A model generated the notes under the pieces. The model saw only the letters and a list, made by a program, of their open reading frames with translations, was not told the origin of the DNA and searched no databases. This document shows positions 25,556-34,650 of a DNA stretch of 64,000 bases, in pieces (the stretch's first letter is position 1; the number at the start of each line of letters is the position of its first letter). Made by a program: the position numbers and the translations under genes. Where the stretch lies: NCBI RefSeq assembly GCF_039538145.1, contig NZ_BAABBV010000001.1:124001-188000 (forward strand). Reading direction: 5' to 3'. The DNA comes from Gryllotalpicola daejeonensis (GTDB lineage Bacteria > Actinomycetota > Actinomycetes > Actinomycetales > Microbacteriaceae).

Positions 25556-25597
25556 CCCCGCCAAAAGGGGGCCATGGTGCTCTGACGCATCCCGCCG

Positions 25598-25603
25598 TAG
25601 TCT
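25598..25603 (+). promoter_or_regulatory. -10-like box TAGTCT, 6 bases before ATG
   Basis: TAGTCT lies 6 bases upstream of the ATG at 25610 and no ribosome site separates them. This indicates a probable leaderless promoter for the MinD-like gene, independent of pyc. Confidence 0.5.
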
Positions 25604-25609
25604 GCAGCC

Positions 25610-26833
25610 ATGGCAGACAAGGTCGCCGACGAGCCGAAGACCGTCACGGTCAGCCTCGAGCTGCCGCCGCCGAAGCCGCACGAGACCCCCGACGACGAGG
25701 TCGCCGTGGCCATCCCCGACCGTCCGGTCGACCCCGGCCTGTTGCCGTCGGCCCCGAGCATCCGCTCGATGACGCTCGTGACCCCTCAGATCGGGCCGTC
25801 CGTCGCTGACAGCGGCGCGCCCGGCGTCGGGACCGTTGCATCGCCCGGCGCTTCCCGTCGCGAACGACTGCGGGGCGAGCCGAGCGAGCTGCCCGAGTCG
25901 GCCGCCATGCTCACCGCCGACCGCATTCTCGACGTGAAGCGCCGCCCGAAGTCGCGCCCGACCGGCGTCTGGAACCGCCTCGTCTACGGCGCCACCTTCA
26001 CGGGCGTGAACCTCGGTGACTCGAAGGCGGAGCGGCACCGGAAGGAGCTCGACCACCGCATCCGCCGCGAACTGACCGGCGGCGCACGGTTCATCCCAGT
26101 GCTCACCCGCAAAGGCGGCGTCGGCAAGACGACGGTCACGGCGCTGCTCGGCATGGCTCTGTCGGACGTGCGCGACGACCGGGTGGTCGCCGTCGACGCG
26201 AACCCCGACCGCGGCACGCTGAGCGAGCGGGTGCCCAGGCACTCGACGGCCACGGTGCGCGACGTGGTGCACCGCGCGAACTCCATCGGCAGCTACACCG
26301 ACTTCACGCAGTTCGTCAGCCACGACGAGACGCGACTCGACGTGCTCGCCTCGGACACCGACCCGAACCTCTCCGAGGCGTTCGATGAGGACGATTACAA
26401 CGTCGTCGCCGACCTCGCCAGCCGCTACTACTCCTTCGTGCTGACCGACTGCGGCACCGGCATCGTGCACTCCGTCATGCGTGCGACGCTGCGGCGGGCC
26501 GATGAGATCGTGATCGTCTCCGGCGGCAGCGTGGACGAGGCGAAGCTCGCCTCAGAGACCCTCACCTGGCTCGACGCCAACGGCTACGGCGCGCTCGTGC
26601 AGAACGCGGTCGTCGCGATCAACACGGCGACGCAGGGCACCAACATGGTGATGCTCGACGAGATCGAGGCGCACTTCCGCTCGCGGGTGCGCGAGCTGGT
26701 GCGGATTCCCTACGACCCGCTGCTCGCGGCGGGGTCGGTCGTGCCGTACCACCAGCTCAAGCCGCTCACCCGGGAAGCCGCACGCACCCTCGCCGCGCTC
26801 GTGGTCGAGGGGCTGGCCGATCCGAAGGACTGA
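25610..26833 (+). CDS. MinD/ParA-like ATPase with long Pro-rich N-terminus (EspI-like)
   Basis: A 407-residue protein. Residues 1-130 are Pro/Ala/Val-rich and probably disordered. The ATPase domain starts near 160 with the Walker A TRKGGVGKTT, then VAVDANPDRGTLSERV, and a Walker B segment VLTDCGTGIVH. The DANPDRGTL form is that of the MinD-like ATPases allied to mycobacterial EspI. No type VII secretion genes are in the window, so a secretion link is not supported. It may act in positioning of a membrane or polar complex. Confidence 0.85.
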   Translation: MADKVADEPKTVTVSLELPPPKPHETPDDEVAVAIPDRPVDPGLLPSAPSIRSMTLVTPQIGPSVADSGAPGVGTVASPGASRRERLRGEPSELPESAAMLTADRILDVKRRPKSRPTGVWNRLVYGATFTGVNLGDSKAERHRKELDHRIRRELTGGARFIPVLTRKGGVGKTTVTALLGMALSDVRDDRVVAVDANPDRGTLSERVPRHSTATVRDVVHRANSIGSYTDFTQFVSHDETRLDVLASDTDPNLSEAFDEDDYNVVADLASRYYSFVLTDCGTGIVHSVMRATLRRADEIVIVSGGSVDEAKLASETLTWLDANGYGALVQNAVVAINTATQGTNMVMLDEIEAHFRSRVRELVRIPYDPLLAAGSVVPYHQLKPLTREAARTLAALVVEGLADPKD

Positions 26834-26861
26834 CGCTTCAGGCATCCGGCTCGGCTCTCGG

Positions 26862-26867
26862 TAATCT
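26862..26867 (+). promoter_or_regulatory. -10-like box TAATCT, 6 bases before GTG of def
   Basis: A TAATCT hexamer close to the -10 consensus, with the start codon 6 bases downstream. It suggests a leaderless def transcript. Confidence 0.5.
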
Positions 26868-26873
26868 TGCGCT

Positions 26874-27377
26874 GTGACCGTACGCCCCATCCGCCTGTTC
26901 GGCGACCCCGTGCTGAAGACCGTCTGCGACCCCGCCATCCCCGGTGAGAACGGCTTCGACGACGGAGTGCGCTCCCTCGTCGCCGACCTGGTCGACTCGG
27001 TGCAGTTGCCGGGGCGTGCCGGGGTCGCGGCCAACCAGATCGGCGCGACGGTGCGCGTATTCAGCTACAACGTCGACGGGAAAGTCGGCTACCTCATCAA
27101 TCCGGAGGTGGTCGAGGTGCGCGGGGAGAAGCAGCCGACGGGCGAGGGATGCCTGAGCGTGCCCGGCCTGTGGTTCGAGACCGCCCGCCACCCGTGGGCT
27201 CGCGCCGTCGGCTTCGACGTCGACGGCAACGAGGTCGAGGTGCAGGGCGACGGCGTGCTCGCCCAGGCGCTGCAGCACGAGACCGACCACCTTAACGGCA
27301 TGCTCTACCTCGACCGGCTCGAGAAGCAGAGCCGGCGAGAGGCGATGAAGCAGATCCGCGAGAGCGACTGGTTCTAG
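26874..27377 (+). CDS. def: Peptide deformylase
   Basis: A metalloenzyme that removes the N-formyl group from new proteins, 167 residues. All three motifs are present: GRAGVAANQIG (motif 1), EGCLSVPG with the metal Cys (motif 2), and QHETDHLNGMLY with the two metal His and catalytic Glu (motif 3). The GTG start sits 6 bases after a -10-like TAATCT. Confidence 0.96.
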   Translation: MTVRPIRLFGDPVLKTVCDPAIPGENGFDDGVRSLVADLVDSVQLPGRAGVAANQIGATVRVFSYNVDGKVGYLINPEVVEVRGEKQPTGEGCLSVPGLWFETARHPWARAVGFDVDGNEVEVQGDGVLAQALQHETDHLNGMLYLDRLEKQSRREAMKQIRESDWF

Positions 27378-27392
27378 CGGGCGCAGCAACCG

Positions 27393-27431
27393 GCGCGGCG
27401 CTCAGCCGTGCAGCCCGGTGCGGCGCCGCGC
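27393..27431. terminator. GC-rich hairpin between convergent def and fadD genes
   Basis: GCGCGGCGC (27393-27401) pairs perfectly with GCGCCGCGC (27423-27431). It sits in the 63-base gap between two convergent stops. There is no T-run, so factor-dependent termination or simple transcript stabilisation is possible. Confidence 0.4.
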
Positions 27432-27440
27432 GGCGTGCGC

Positions 27441-29261
27441 TCAGCCCTGCAGCGACATGGCCCGGGTCGGCACGCCCTGGTAGAGCGCGTCGATCTCGGC
27501 GGCGAAGTCCTTCACGATCACACTGCGCTTGATCGACATCTTCGGCGTCAAGTGCCCCGTCGCCTCGGTCCACGTCGTCGGCAGGATCGAGAACTTCCTG
27601 ATCGACTCCGCGCGCGAGACCGCCTCGTTCGCGTGGTCGATCGCCTTCTGCACCTCGGCGAGCACGGCATCGTTCTGCACGGCCTCTTCGAGAGGCATGT
27701 TCTCGTTCTGGCCGTTGTTCTTGAGCCAGACCGGCAGCATCTCGGTGTCGAGCGTGACAAGCGCTGCGATGAACGGGCGCTGCTCGCCCACGACGACGAT
27801 CTGATCGATCAGCGGGTTCGAGCGGGCGCCGTCCTCGAGCACGGCAGGAGCGACGTTCTTGCCGCCGGCCGTGACGATGATCTCCTTCTTGCGGCCCGTG
27901 ATCGACAGGTAGCCGTCGGCGTCGAGCGAGCCGAGGTCGCCGGTGCGGAACCAGCCGTCGTCGAACGACTCGGCCGTGAGGTCCGGCTTGTTCCAATACT
28001 CCTTGAAGACGCAGATGCCCTTGATCTCGATCTCGCCGTCGTCGGCGATGCGAATCGAGTTGCCGGGAAGCGCGGGGCCGACCGTGCCGATCTTGGATGC
28101 CCCGGGCAGGTTCACCGACACCGGAGCCGTCGTCTCGGTGAGGCCGTAACCCTCGAGGATCTCGACGCCGAGCGCCGAGAAGAAGTGCCCGAGGCGGGTC
28201 GACAGGGGAGCGGAGCCCGAGACCGCGTACTCGACCTTTCCGCCCATCTTGGCCCGCAGCGTCGAGAAGACCAGCTTGTCGAACAGCTTGAACTTGAGGT
28301 TGAGGCCGAGCGGCACCTTTCCGGCCGCCTTCGCCTCCGAGTACGCGACCGCGGTGTCGGCCGCCGCGCGGAAGATCTTGCCCTTGCCGCCGGACTCGGC
28401 GATCTGCTCGGCGGTGTTGTAGACCTTCTCGAACACGCGCGGCACCATCAGCAGGAAGGTCGGCTGGAAGGACTGCAGCGAGTCCATCAGCTTGGTCGTG
28501 TCGGCCTGGTGGCCGACGCGCACGCCCGCGTGGATCGACACGACCGAGATGAAGCGCGCGAACACGTGCGCGATGGTGATGAAGAGCACGGTGGATGCCC
28601 GATCCTCGAGCACCGAGCCGAGCTTCTGCGCCGCGTTCCGCGACAGCTCGACGAAGTTCGCGTGGGTGAGCACGACGCCCTTGGGCCGGCCCATGGTTCC
28701 CGACGAGTAGATGAGGGTGGCGATGTCGTCGCCGTTCGCGATCTTACGGCGGCGCTCGATCTCGTCGTCGGGCACGTCGACGCCCGAGGCGACGAGCTTG
28801 TCGAGGTCGCCGAGGTCGATGTGCCAGACGTTCCGCACGAGCGGCACGTCGGCGGCGATCTCATCGAAGGCGGCGAAGTGGCCGGCATCCTCGAGAATCA
28901 CGCCGACCGCCCCCGAATCCGTGAGGTTCCACGCGAGCTGCGACGCCGAGCTCGTCTCATAGACGGGCACGAGCACACCGCCCGCGAACCACATGGCGAA
29001 GTCGATGAGCACCCATTCGTAGCGGGTGCGGCTCATGATGCCGATCTTGTCGCCCGGCTGCACGCCGGCGGCGACGAAGCCCTTCGCGAGCGCACGCACC
29101 TGCTCGAGGAACTGCGCTGCGGTGACGTCGCGCCAGCCGTCGCCCTCTGGAATGCCGAACAGAACCTTGTCAGGGGTGAGCTCTGCCCGCTCGATGAGCA
29201 GATCAGTCGTGTTGGCCGAGGGGTCGGCGGGGACGATCGCGGGAATCACGGATTCGAGCAC
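27441..29261 (-). CDS. fadD15: Long-chain fatty-acid-CoA ligase, FadD15-type
   Basis: An adenylate-forming enzyme of 606 residues that activates long-chain fatty acids to acyl-CoA with ATP. The AMP-binding P-loop is IYSSGTMGRPKGVVLTH, the A5 motif is EGYGLTETTAP, the hinge segment is WFRTGDLG, and GRKKEIIVTAGGKNVAP carries the conserved GGKN. The catalytic Lys region lies in the C-terminal LTPKMSIKR. GTG at 29261 follows GAAGGAG. It is divergent from the glucokinase gene; fadD15 has the same neighbours (plsC, aroG, pknL) in mycobacteria. Confidence 0.93.
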   Translation of the reverse strand: MLESVIPAIVPADPSANTTDLLIERAELTPDKVLFGIPEGDGWRDVTAAQFLEQVRALAKGFVAAGVQPGDKIGIMSRTRYEWVLIDFAMWFAGGVLVPVYETSSASQLAWNLTDSGAVGVILEDAGHFAAFDEIAADVPLVRNVWHIDLGDLDKLVASGVDVPDDEIERRRKIANGDDIATLIYSSGTMGRPKGVVLTHANFVELSRNAAQKLGSVLEDRASTVLFITIAHVFARFISVVSIHAGVRVGHQADTTKLMDSLQSFQPTFLLMVPRVFEKVYNTAEQIAESGGKGKIFRAAADTAVAYSEAKAAGKVPLGLNLKFKLFDKLVFSTLRAKMGGKVEYAVSGSAPLSTRLGHFFSALGVEILEGYGLTETTAPVSVNLPGASKIGTVGPALPGNSIRIADDGEIEIKGICVFKEYWNKPDLTAESFDDGWFRTGDLGSLDADGYLSITGRKKEIIVTAGGKNVAPAVLEDGARSNPLIDQIVVVGEQRPFIAALVTLDTEMLPVWLKNNGQNENMPLEEAVQNDAVLAEVQKAIDHANEAVSRAESIRKFSILPTTWTEATGHLTPKMSIKRSVIVKDFAAEIDALYQGVPTRAMSLQG

Positions 29262-29392
29262 GGTAGCTCCTTCGATACCGGGGCGCCGCCGTCAATGGCA
29301 GGCGGCGAGTTGACCTCATACACTCTAGACAGCGCGGCATGGACGCTCTGTCCTCCTTGTAGCCGACACACAATCCAGAAGGGCGAATCTGC

Positions 29393-30349
29393 GTGCACGC
29401 GATCGGAATCGACATCGGTGGGACCAAGATCGCAGGGGCCCTCGTCGACGAGCAAGGCACGATCGTCACGCAGTTGCGCAAGCCGACGCCTGCGGGCGAT
29501 TCCAAGGCGCTCGAGGACATCGTCGTCGACATGATCAACGAGTTGGCAGATGGCACGGATGCCGTCGCAGCCGGTGTCGCGGCGGCGGGGTTCATCGACG
29601 CCACGCAGTCGATCGTGTACTACGCGCCGAACATCAACTGGCGGCACGAGCCCTTCCGCGACAAGCTCGAGAAGCGCGTGTCGGTGCCGGTGATCATCGA
29701 GAACGACGCCAATGCCGCCGGCTGGGCAGAGTTCCGCTTCGGCGCAGGCAAGGCCACCTCCGACATGGTGATGCTCACCATCGGCACCGGTGTCGGGGGC
29801 GCGATCGTGGCGAACGACAAGCTCTTCCGAGGCGGCTTCGGCGCCGGTGCCGAACTCGGCCACATGAGGGTCGTTCCGAACGGCCTGCCCTGCGGCTGCG
29901 GCGCGAACGGCTGCATCGAGCAGTACGGCTCGGGTCGGGCGCTGCAGCGCTACGCGAACACCCTCGCCGACGCGGGCGGCATCGGCCAGGCCCTTGCCGA
30001 CGTGCGCTCGAAGAACGGCAATTACCTGCACGGCAAGGACATCGGCGACCTCGTCGCCGTCGATGACCCCGGCGCACTGCAGGCACTGAGGCAGCTGGGC
30101 GACTGGCTGGGCCAGGCGTGCGCGAGCTTCGCGGCGATCCTCGACCCGCAGGTGTTCGTGTTCGGCGGCGGCGTCGCGTCGGCCGGTGAGAAGCTGCTGC
30201 AGCCGATCCGCCAGGCGTTCCTGCAGACGCTGCCGGCGCGCGGCTACCACCCGGAGCCCGAGTTCCGCATCGCCGAGCTCGTCAACGACGCCGGCGTCGT
30301 GGGCGCCGCCGACGTGGCCCGACAGCACGCGGCCGCCAACCTCAAGTGA
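29393..30349 (+). CDS. glk: ROK-family glucokinase
   Basis: A 318-residue sugar kinase. The N-terminal phosphate motif is IGIDIGGTKIAGALVD. The sugar-binding ENDANAAG and the second phosphate loop IGTGVGGAIV follow. The ROK zinc motif is CGCGANGCIEQYGSG. It phosphorylates glucose with ATP (or polyphosphate in some relatives). GTG start at 29393. It lies 19 bases from plsC, so the two are probably co-transcribed, as is common in actinobacteria. Confidence 0.92.
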   Translation: MHAIGIDIGGTKIAGALVDEQGTIVTQLRKPTPAGDSKALEDIVVDMINELADGTDAVAAGVAAAGFIDATQSIVYYAPNINWRHEPFRDKLEKRVSVPVIIENDANAAGWAEFRFGAGKATSDMVMLTIGTGVGGAIVANDKLFRGGFGAGAELGHMRVVPNGLPCGCGANGCIEQYGSGRALQRYANTLADAGGIGQALADVRSKNGNYLHGKDIGDLVAVDDPGALQALRQLGDWLGQACASFAAILDPQVFVFGGGVASAGEKLLQPIRQAFLQTLPARGYHPEPEFRIAELVNDAGVVGAADVARQHAAANLK

Positions 30350-30368
30350 GCGCCGCTGGAGGCATCCG

Positions 30369-31064
30369 ATGAACGCGTTCTTCTGGTTCCTCAAGTACGT
30401 CTTCCTCGGCCCGCTGCTCAAGGCGGTGTTCCGGCCGTGGGTGACCGGGCTCGAGAACGTTCCGCGCGAAGGCGCCGCGATCCTTGCGAGCAACCACGTC
30501 TCGTTCTTCGACTCGATCTTCCTGCCGCTCATGGTCGACCGCCACGTGACGTTCCTCGCCAAGAGCGAGTACTTCACCGGCCGCGGCATCAAGGGCTGGT
30601 TCTCGCGCATGTTCTTCCTCGGCACCGGCCAGCTACCGATCGACCGCTCCGGCGGCAAGGCGTCTGAGGACTCGCTCAACACGGGCCTGCGGGTGCTGGC
30701 CTCCGGCGAGCTGCTCGGCATCTACCCAGAGGGCACGCGCAGCCCCGATCACCGCATGTACCGCGGCCGCACGGGCATCGCGCGCATGCTGCTCGAGGCG
30801 CGGGTTCCCGTCATCCCCGTCGCGATGGTCGGCACCCAAGAGATCATGCCGGTCGGGGTGAAGCTGCCGCGCATCCGCCGCATCGGCATCGTGATCGGCA
30901 AGCCGCTGGACTTCTCGCGCTACGCAGGCCTCGAGAGCGACCGCTACGTGCTGCGGGCGGTGACCGACGAGATCCAGTACGAGCTGTGGCGCATCTCCGG
31001 TCAGGAGTACGTCGACGTCTACGCCAGCTCGGTGAAGGCGACGACGCCCAGCCTCAACCGGTAG
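30369..31064 (+). CDS. plsC: 1-acyl-sn-glycerol-3-phosphate acyltransferase-like (PlsC)
   Basis: A 231-residue membrane-associated acyltransferase for phospholipid synthesis. The catalytic NHVSFFD (NHx4D, residues 42-48) and the substrate-binding YPEGTRSP are intact, with the VPVIPVAMVG block downstream. One N-terminal hydrophobic segment anchors it. The ATG at 30369 is used because the frame upstream overlaps glk in another reading frame and family members start with a similar short N-terminus. The stop codon lies inside a tandem repeat (31052-31136). Confidence 0.92.
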   Translation: MNAFFWFLKYVFLGPLLKAVFRPWVTGLENVPREGAAILASNHVSFFDSIFLPLMVDRHVTFLAKSEYFTGRGIKGWFSRMFFLGTGQLPIDRSGGKASEDSLNTGLRVLASGELLGIYPEGTRSPDHRMYRGRTGIARMLLEARVPVIPVAMVGTQEIMPVGVKLPRIRRIGIVIGKPLDFSRYAGLESDRYVLRAVTDEIQYELWRISGQEYVDVYASSVKATTPSLNR

Positions 31065-31136
31065 CCGCGTCTCAACCGGTAGCCGGTCTCAACGGATAGG
31101 CCGTGTCTCGCCGGGTAACGCGGTCTCTGGGCGCCA
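31052..31136 (+). repeat. Degenerate tandem repeat CTCAACCGGTAGCCG over the plsC stop
   Basis: About four units of 17-19 bases, each beginning (GT)CTCAACCGG or a variant: CTCAACCGGTAGCCG occurs twice in full, then CTCAACGGATAGGCCG, then CTCGCCGGGTAACGCG. The first copy encodes the plsC C-terminus and stop. The rest fills most of the gap to the DAHP synthase gene. Confidence 0.6.
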
Positions 31137-31147
31137 GGGGGCGGCGG

Positions 31148-31153
31148 TAAACT
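31148..31153 (+). promoter_or_regulatory. -10-like box TAAACT before DAHP synthase
   Basis: TAAACT ends 9 bases upstream of the ATG at 31163, with no ribosome site between. It is read as a leaderless promoter. Confidence 0.5.
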
Positions 31154-31162
31154 CACTGCTCT

Positions 31163-32536
31163 ATGAGTTCTCTGGTCGAGACCCCCGCAGCCCTGACCGA
31201 CCCGCTCGTCCTCGCGGGCCTCGATCACTGGCGCACGTTGCCGATCAAGCAGCAGCCGAACTGGCCGGATCCCGCGGCCGTCGCCGCCGCGAGCGCCGAG
31301 CTCGCGACGCTGCCGCCGCTCGTGTTCGCGGGCGAAGTCGACCAGTTGCGCGAGCGGCTGGCTTCCGCCGCAGCTGGGCACGGATTCCTGCTGCAGGGCG
31401 GCGACTGCGCAGAGACCTTCGCCGACGCGACGGCCGACCGCATCCGCAACCGCGTCAAGACCGTGCTGCAGATGGCTGTCGTGCTCACTTACGGCGCCTC
31501 GCTGCCCGTCATCAAGGTCGGGCGCATGGCGGGCCAATTCGCCAAGCCCCGCTCGAGCGACACCGAGACCCGCGGTGACGTGACGCTGCCCGCCTACCGC
31601 GGCGACATCGTCAACGGTTACGACTTCACGCCGGAATCCCGCCAGGCCGACCCCGCGCGCCTGGTGCGCGGCTACCACACGGCCGCCTCGACCCTGAACC
31701 TGATCCGTGCGTTCACGCAGGGCGGCTTCGCCGATCTTCGCGAGGTGCACAGCTGGAACCGCGGCTTCGCCGAGAACCCCGCCAACGCCCGCTACGAGGG
31801 CATGGCGCGCGAGATCGACCGCGCGGTGCGCTTCATGGAGGCGTGCGGCGCGAACTTCGACGAGATCAAGGGCGTCGAGTTCTATGCGAGCCACGAGGCG
31901 CTGCTGATGGACTACGAGCGCCCGCTCACGCGCATCGACTCGCGAACGGGAACCCCCTACGACGTCTCTGCGCACCTGCTCTGGGTCGGCGAGCGCACGC
32001 GCGACATCGACGGCGCGCACATCGACTTCCTCTCACGCGTGCGCAACCCGCTCGGCGTGAAGCTCGGCCCGTCCACGACGCCCGACGATGTGTTCCGCCT
32101 CATCGACAAGCTCGACCCCGAGCGCGAGCCCGGGCGCCTCACGTTCATCACGCGCATGGGCGCCGGTCGCATCCGCGAGGCGCTGCCGCCGCTGCTCGAG
32201 GCGGTCAAGGCAGAGGGCTCGACGCCGCTGTGGGTCACCGACCCGATGCACGGCAACGGCATCACGACGCCCACGGGCTACAAGACGCGTCGCTTCGACG
32301 ACGTGGTGGATGAGGTCAAGGGATTCTTCGAGGCGCACCGCGCGGCGGGAACGCACCCCGGCGGCATCCACGTCGAGCTCACGGGCGACGACGTCACCGA
32401 GTGCCTCGGCGGCAGCGAGATGATCGACGAGGCGACGCTGGCCACGCGCTACGAGTCGCTGTGCGACCCTCGCCTGAACCACATGCAGTCGCTTGAGCTC
32501 GCGTTCCTCGTCGCAGAGGAATTGCGGAAGAACTAG
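31163..32536 (+). CDS. aroG: Class II 3-deoxy-7-phosphoheptulonate (DAHP) synthase
   Basis: The first enzyme of the shikimate pathway, condensing phosphoenolpyruvate with erythrose 4-phosphate; 457 residues. Class II (plant/mycobacterial type) motifs are clear: LLQGGDCAETF, IKVGRMAGQFAKPRSS, DYERPLTR, and WVTDPMHGN with the metal His. The N-terminal 40 residues are shorter than in plant enzymes. It is convergent with the PASTA kinase gene, overlapping by 4 bases at the stops, the same pairing as mycobacterial aroG and pknL. Confidence 0.96.
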   Translation: MSSLVETPAALTDPLVLAGLDHWRTLPIKQQPNWPDPAAVAAASAELATLPPLVFAGEVDQLRERLASAAAGHGFLLQGGDCAETFADATADRIRNRVKTVLQMAVVLTYGASLPVIKVGRMAGQFAKPRSSDTETRGDVTLPAYRGDIVNGYDFTPESRQADPARLVRGYHTAASTLNLIRAFTQGGFADLREVHSWNRGFAENPANARYEGMAREIDRAVRFMEACGANFDEIKGVEFYASHEALLMDYERPLTRIDSRTGTPYDVSAHLLWVGERTRDIDGAHIDFLSRVRNPLGVKLGPSTTPDDVFRLIDKLDPEREPGRLTFITRMGAGRIREALPPLLEAVKAEGSTPLWVTDPMHGNGITTPTGYKTRRFDDVVDEVKGFFEAHRAAGTHPGGIHVELTGDDVTECLGGSEMIDEATLATRYESLCDPRLNHMQSLELAFLVAEELRKN

Positions 32537-34545
32537 CCCTTCAGGCCCAGCGTCAGGCTGATGTTGGTGCCCTTGCGCTGCTTGGAGTGCGCGTCAGGCG
32601 TCTCCTTCGAGACGACGATCGTGCCGTCCTGGAAGATGCCGAGCGGCAGGCCCGAGAACGTGTCGGGTACGGTCACCGTGAACCCGGCCTCCTCCAGCGT
32701 CGCCTTCGCGTCGGCGGGCGTCATGCTCGTCACGTCGGGCACGTCGTAGAGGTGCGGCCCGTTCGAGACGTCGAGCAGGATCGTGTCGCCCGGGTGCACC
32801 GGGCCGGAGTCCGCAGGGGTCTGCGCGATGACCGAGCCCTTGGGGACGTTGTCGTCGTACTTCGCCTGGCCGGCGCCGTACTTGAGGTCGACGTCCTGCA
32901 GTGCGGCCTGCGCCTCGGCCAGGGGTTTGCCCACGACGTTGGGGATGGCGCCGGCTGAGACGACGAGGTTCACGGTGTCGCACTGCGTGAAGGCGCCGCC
33001 GCCCGTGATGTCGCCGTTGTCGGTCGCCTTGGTCGCCGAGATCACGGCGTCCTTCGGGACCTTTGCGTTGAACTGCGTATCGACCTGCGTGCCGACGAGC
33101 GACTTCGCTGCCGTGATCTTCTGCCTCGCCTGGTCGATCGGCACGCCGCCCAGCGGCGGGATCGTGTTCGGCTGGTGGCCGCGCGAGACGTCGATCGTCA
33201 CGGTGCTGCCCTTGTGCAGCAAGCGCCCGGGTGCCGGATGCGCCCGAGCCACGTGCCCCTCCGGCACCTCGCAGCTGTAGACGGGGTTCGACTTCGCGAC
33301 CAGCTCGACGTTCTGCAGAGCGGCGGTCGCGGCCTGGGCTGTCTTCTCATCGAGAGAGGGAACGGCCACGAGTGCGCCCGGCCCCGCACCGAAGTACCAC
33401 CCGGTGCCGGAGGCGAGCCCGGCGATCACCATCAGCGCCGCGAACAGCCACCAGCCGCGGCCGCGGCGGTGCCTGCTGACCGAGGCGAGCTTGCTGACGG
33501 CATCCGTTGCCGTCGCCTCGCTGCGCACCTGCGCAGCCGGACCTGCGAACTGGGTCGTGGCGCCCGCGCCGAAGCCGCCGCCGTAGGACGACGTGAGCGC
33601 TGCCGCACCGGCGGGCGCCAGCACGGTCGTCGCCTGCGCGTCGTTCCCGGTCGGGGAGATCACGCGCGTCGCATCGAGGCCCGCGTCGGGGTGCGGCGCG
33701 TGGATCGCCCGCTCGACTTCGTAGAGCTTCTCGAGCAGGGCGCGCGCGTCGGCGGGCCGCTGCTCGGGATCGCGGTCGGTCGCCCACAGCACGAGATCGT
33801 CGAGCTGCGGCGGGACGAGCGGGTTCTTGAGGCTCGGCCGGGGCACAGAGTCGTTCGCGTGCTGGTACGCGATCTGCATCGGCTGCTCGCCCTGGAACGG
33901 CTGCTCGCCGGTGAGCATCTCGTAGATCATGATGCCGATGGCGTAGATATCGCTGCGCGTGTCGGCGATGCCGCGGGTGACGAGCTCGGGGGAGAGGTAG
34001 GCGATCGTGCCGAGCAGCGCCTGCCCGGTGCCCGTCGCGTTGGCGGCGGCGCGCGCGAGGCCGAAATCGCCGAGCTTGATGCGGCCGTCGTCGGCCAGCA
34101 GCACGTTCTCGGGCTTCAGGTCGCGGTGCACGATGCCGGCGCGGTGGGCGGCCGCCAGGCCGGCGAGCACGGACTCCATGATGTCGATCGTCTGCTCGGG
34201 CGTGAGCTTGCCGTAGTCGCGCAGCAGGTCGCGCAGTGTGATGCCGGGCAGGTACTCCATGACCAGGTAGGCCATGTCGTCGTCCTGCCCCTGGTCGAAG
34301 ACGTTCACGACGTTCGGGTGCGCCAGGCGCGCCGTCGAGCGTGCCTCTTGGACGAAGCGGGTCTTGAAGTTGGTGTCGTCGGCCAGGTGGCTGTGCATCA
34401 CCTTGAGCGCGACACGCCGCTCGAGACGCAGATCTGTCGCGAGGTACACGGTCGCCATACCGCCGCGCGCAATGCGCGACCGCACCTGGTATCGGCCGTC
34501 GATGAGACGGCCGAGCAGGGGGTCGGTCTGGCTCGTGTTGGTCAC
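32533..34545 (-). CDS. PASTA-domain Ser/Thr protein kinase (PknL/PknB-like)
   Basis: A 670-residue transmembrane kinase. The kinase domain (19-290) has the glycine loop IARGGMATVYLA, Lys48, HRDLKPEN (Asp142), DFG (Asp160) and an activation loop with several Thr. A Thr-rich linker leads to one transmembrane helix (WWLFAALMVIAGLASG). The extracellular part holds about four PASTA repeats, the last three clearest (AIPNVVGKPL, LYDVPDVTSMTPADA). PASTA repeats in relatives sense peptidoglycan fragments. It is divergent from the Rv2175c-type gene and beside class II aroG, as pknL is in mycobacteria. The GTG start is read from a GGGGTG context. Confidence 0.94.
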   Translation of the reverse strand: MTNTSQTDPLLGRLIDGRYQVRSRIARGGMATVYLATDLRLERRVALKVMHSHLADDTNFKTRFVQEARSTARLAHPNVVNVFDQGQDDDMAYLVMEYLPGITLRDLLRDYGKLTPEQTIDIMESVLAGLAAAHRAGIVHRDLKPENVLLADDGRIKLGDFGLARAAANATGTGQALLGTIAYLSPELVTRGIADTRSDIYAIGIMIYEMLTGEQPFQGEQPMQIAYQHANDSVPRPSLKNPLVPPQLDDLVLWATDRDPEQRPADARALLEKLYEVERAIHAPHPDAGLDATRVISPTGNDAQATTVLAPAGAAALTSSYGGGFGAGATTQFAGPAAQVRSEATATDAVSKLASVSRHRRGRGWWLFAALMVIAGLASGTGWYFGAGPGALVAVPSLDEKTAQAATAALQNVELVAKSNPVYSCEVPEGHVARAHPAPGRLLHKGSTVTIDVSRGHQPNTIPPLGGVPIDQARQKITAAKSLVGTQVDTQFNAKVPKDAVISATKATDNGDITGGGAFTQCDTVNLVVSAGAIPNVVGKPLAEAQAALQDVDLKYGAGQAKYDDNVPKGSVIAQTPADSGPVHPGDTILLDVSNGPHLYDVPDVTSMTPADAKATLEEAGFTVTVPDTFSGLPLGIFQDGTIVVSKETPDAHSKQRKGTNISLTLGLKG

Positions 34546-34650
34546 CCCACGAGTCTAGGTAGCGATATATTCCGCGCGCGGCGTGACACGTCAGAAACGG
34601 ATGAACACCGACTGTGAACACGGGGTGCATCTTCTGGCACGATTTTCTCC

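Noticed and set aside
25550..25575. Terminator hairpin after pyc
   Set aside because: CCCCGCCAAAAGGGGG gives only a weak stem of about four or five pairs and has no T-run.
21194..26470. A 1758-codon open frame on the minus strand running antisense through pyc
   Set aside because: Only its last 284 codons (the ParA gene) look like protein. The rest is the Arg/His/Val-rich shadow typical of GC-rich antisense frames.
25610..26833. Type VII secretion locus suggested by the EspI-like ATPase
   Set aside because: No EccC, EccB, EccD, WXG100, PE or PPE genes are nearby. A MinD-like fold alone does not support it.
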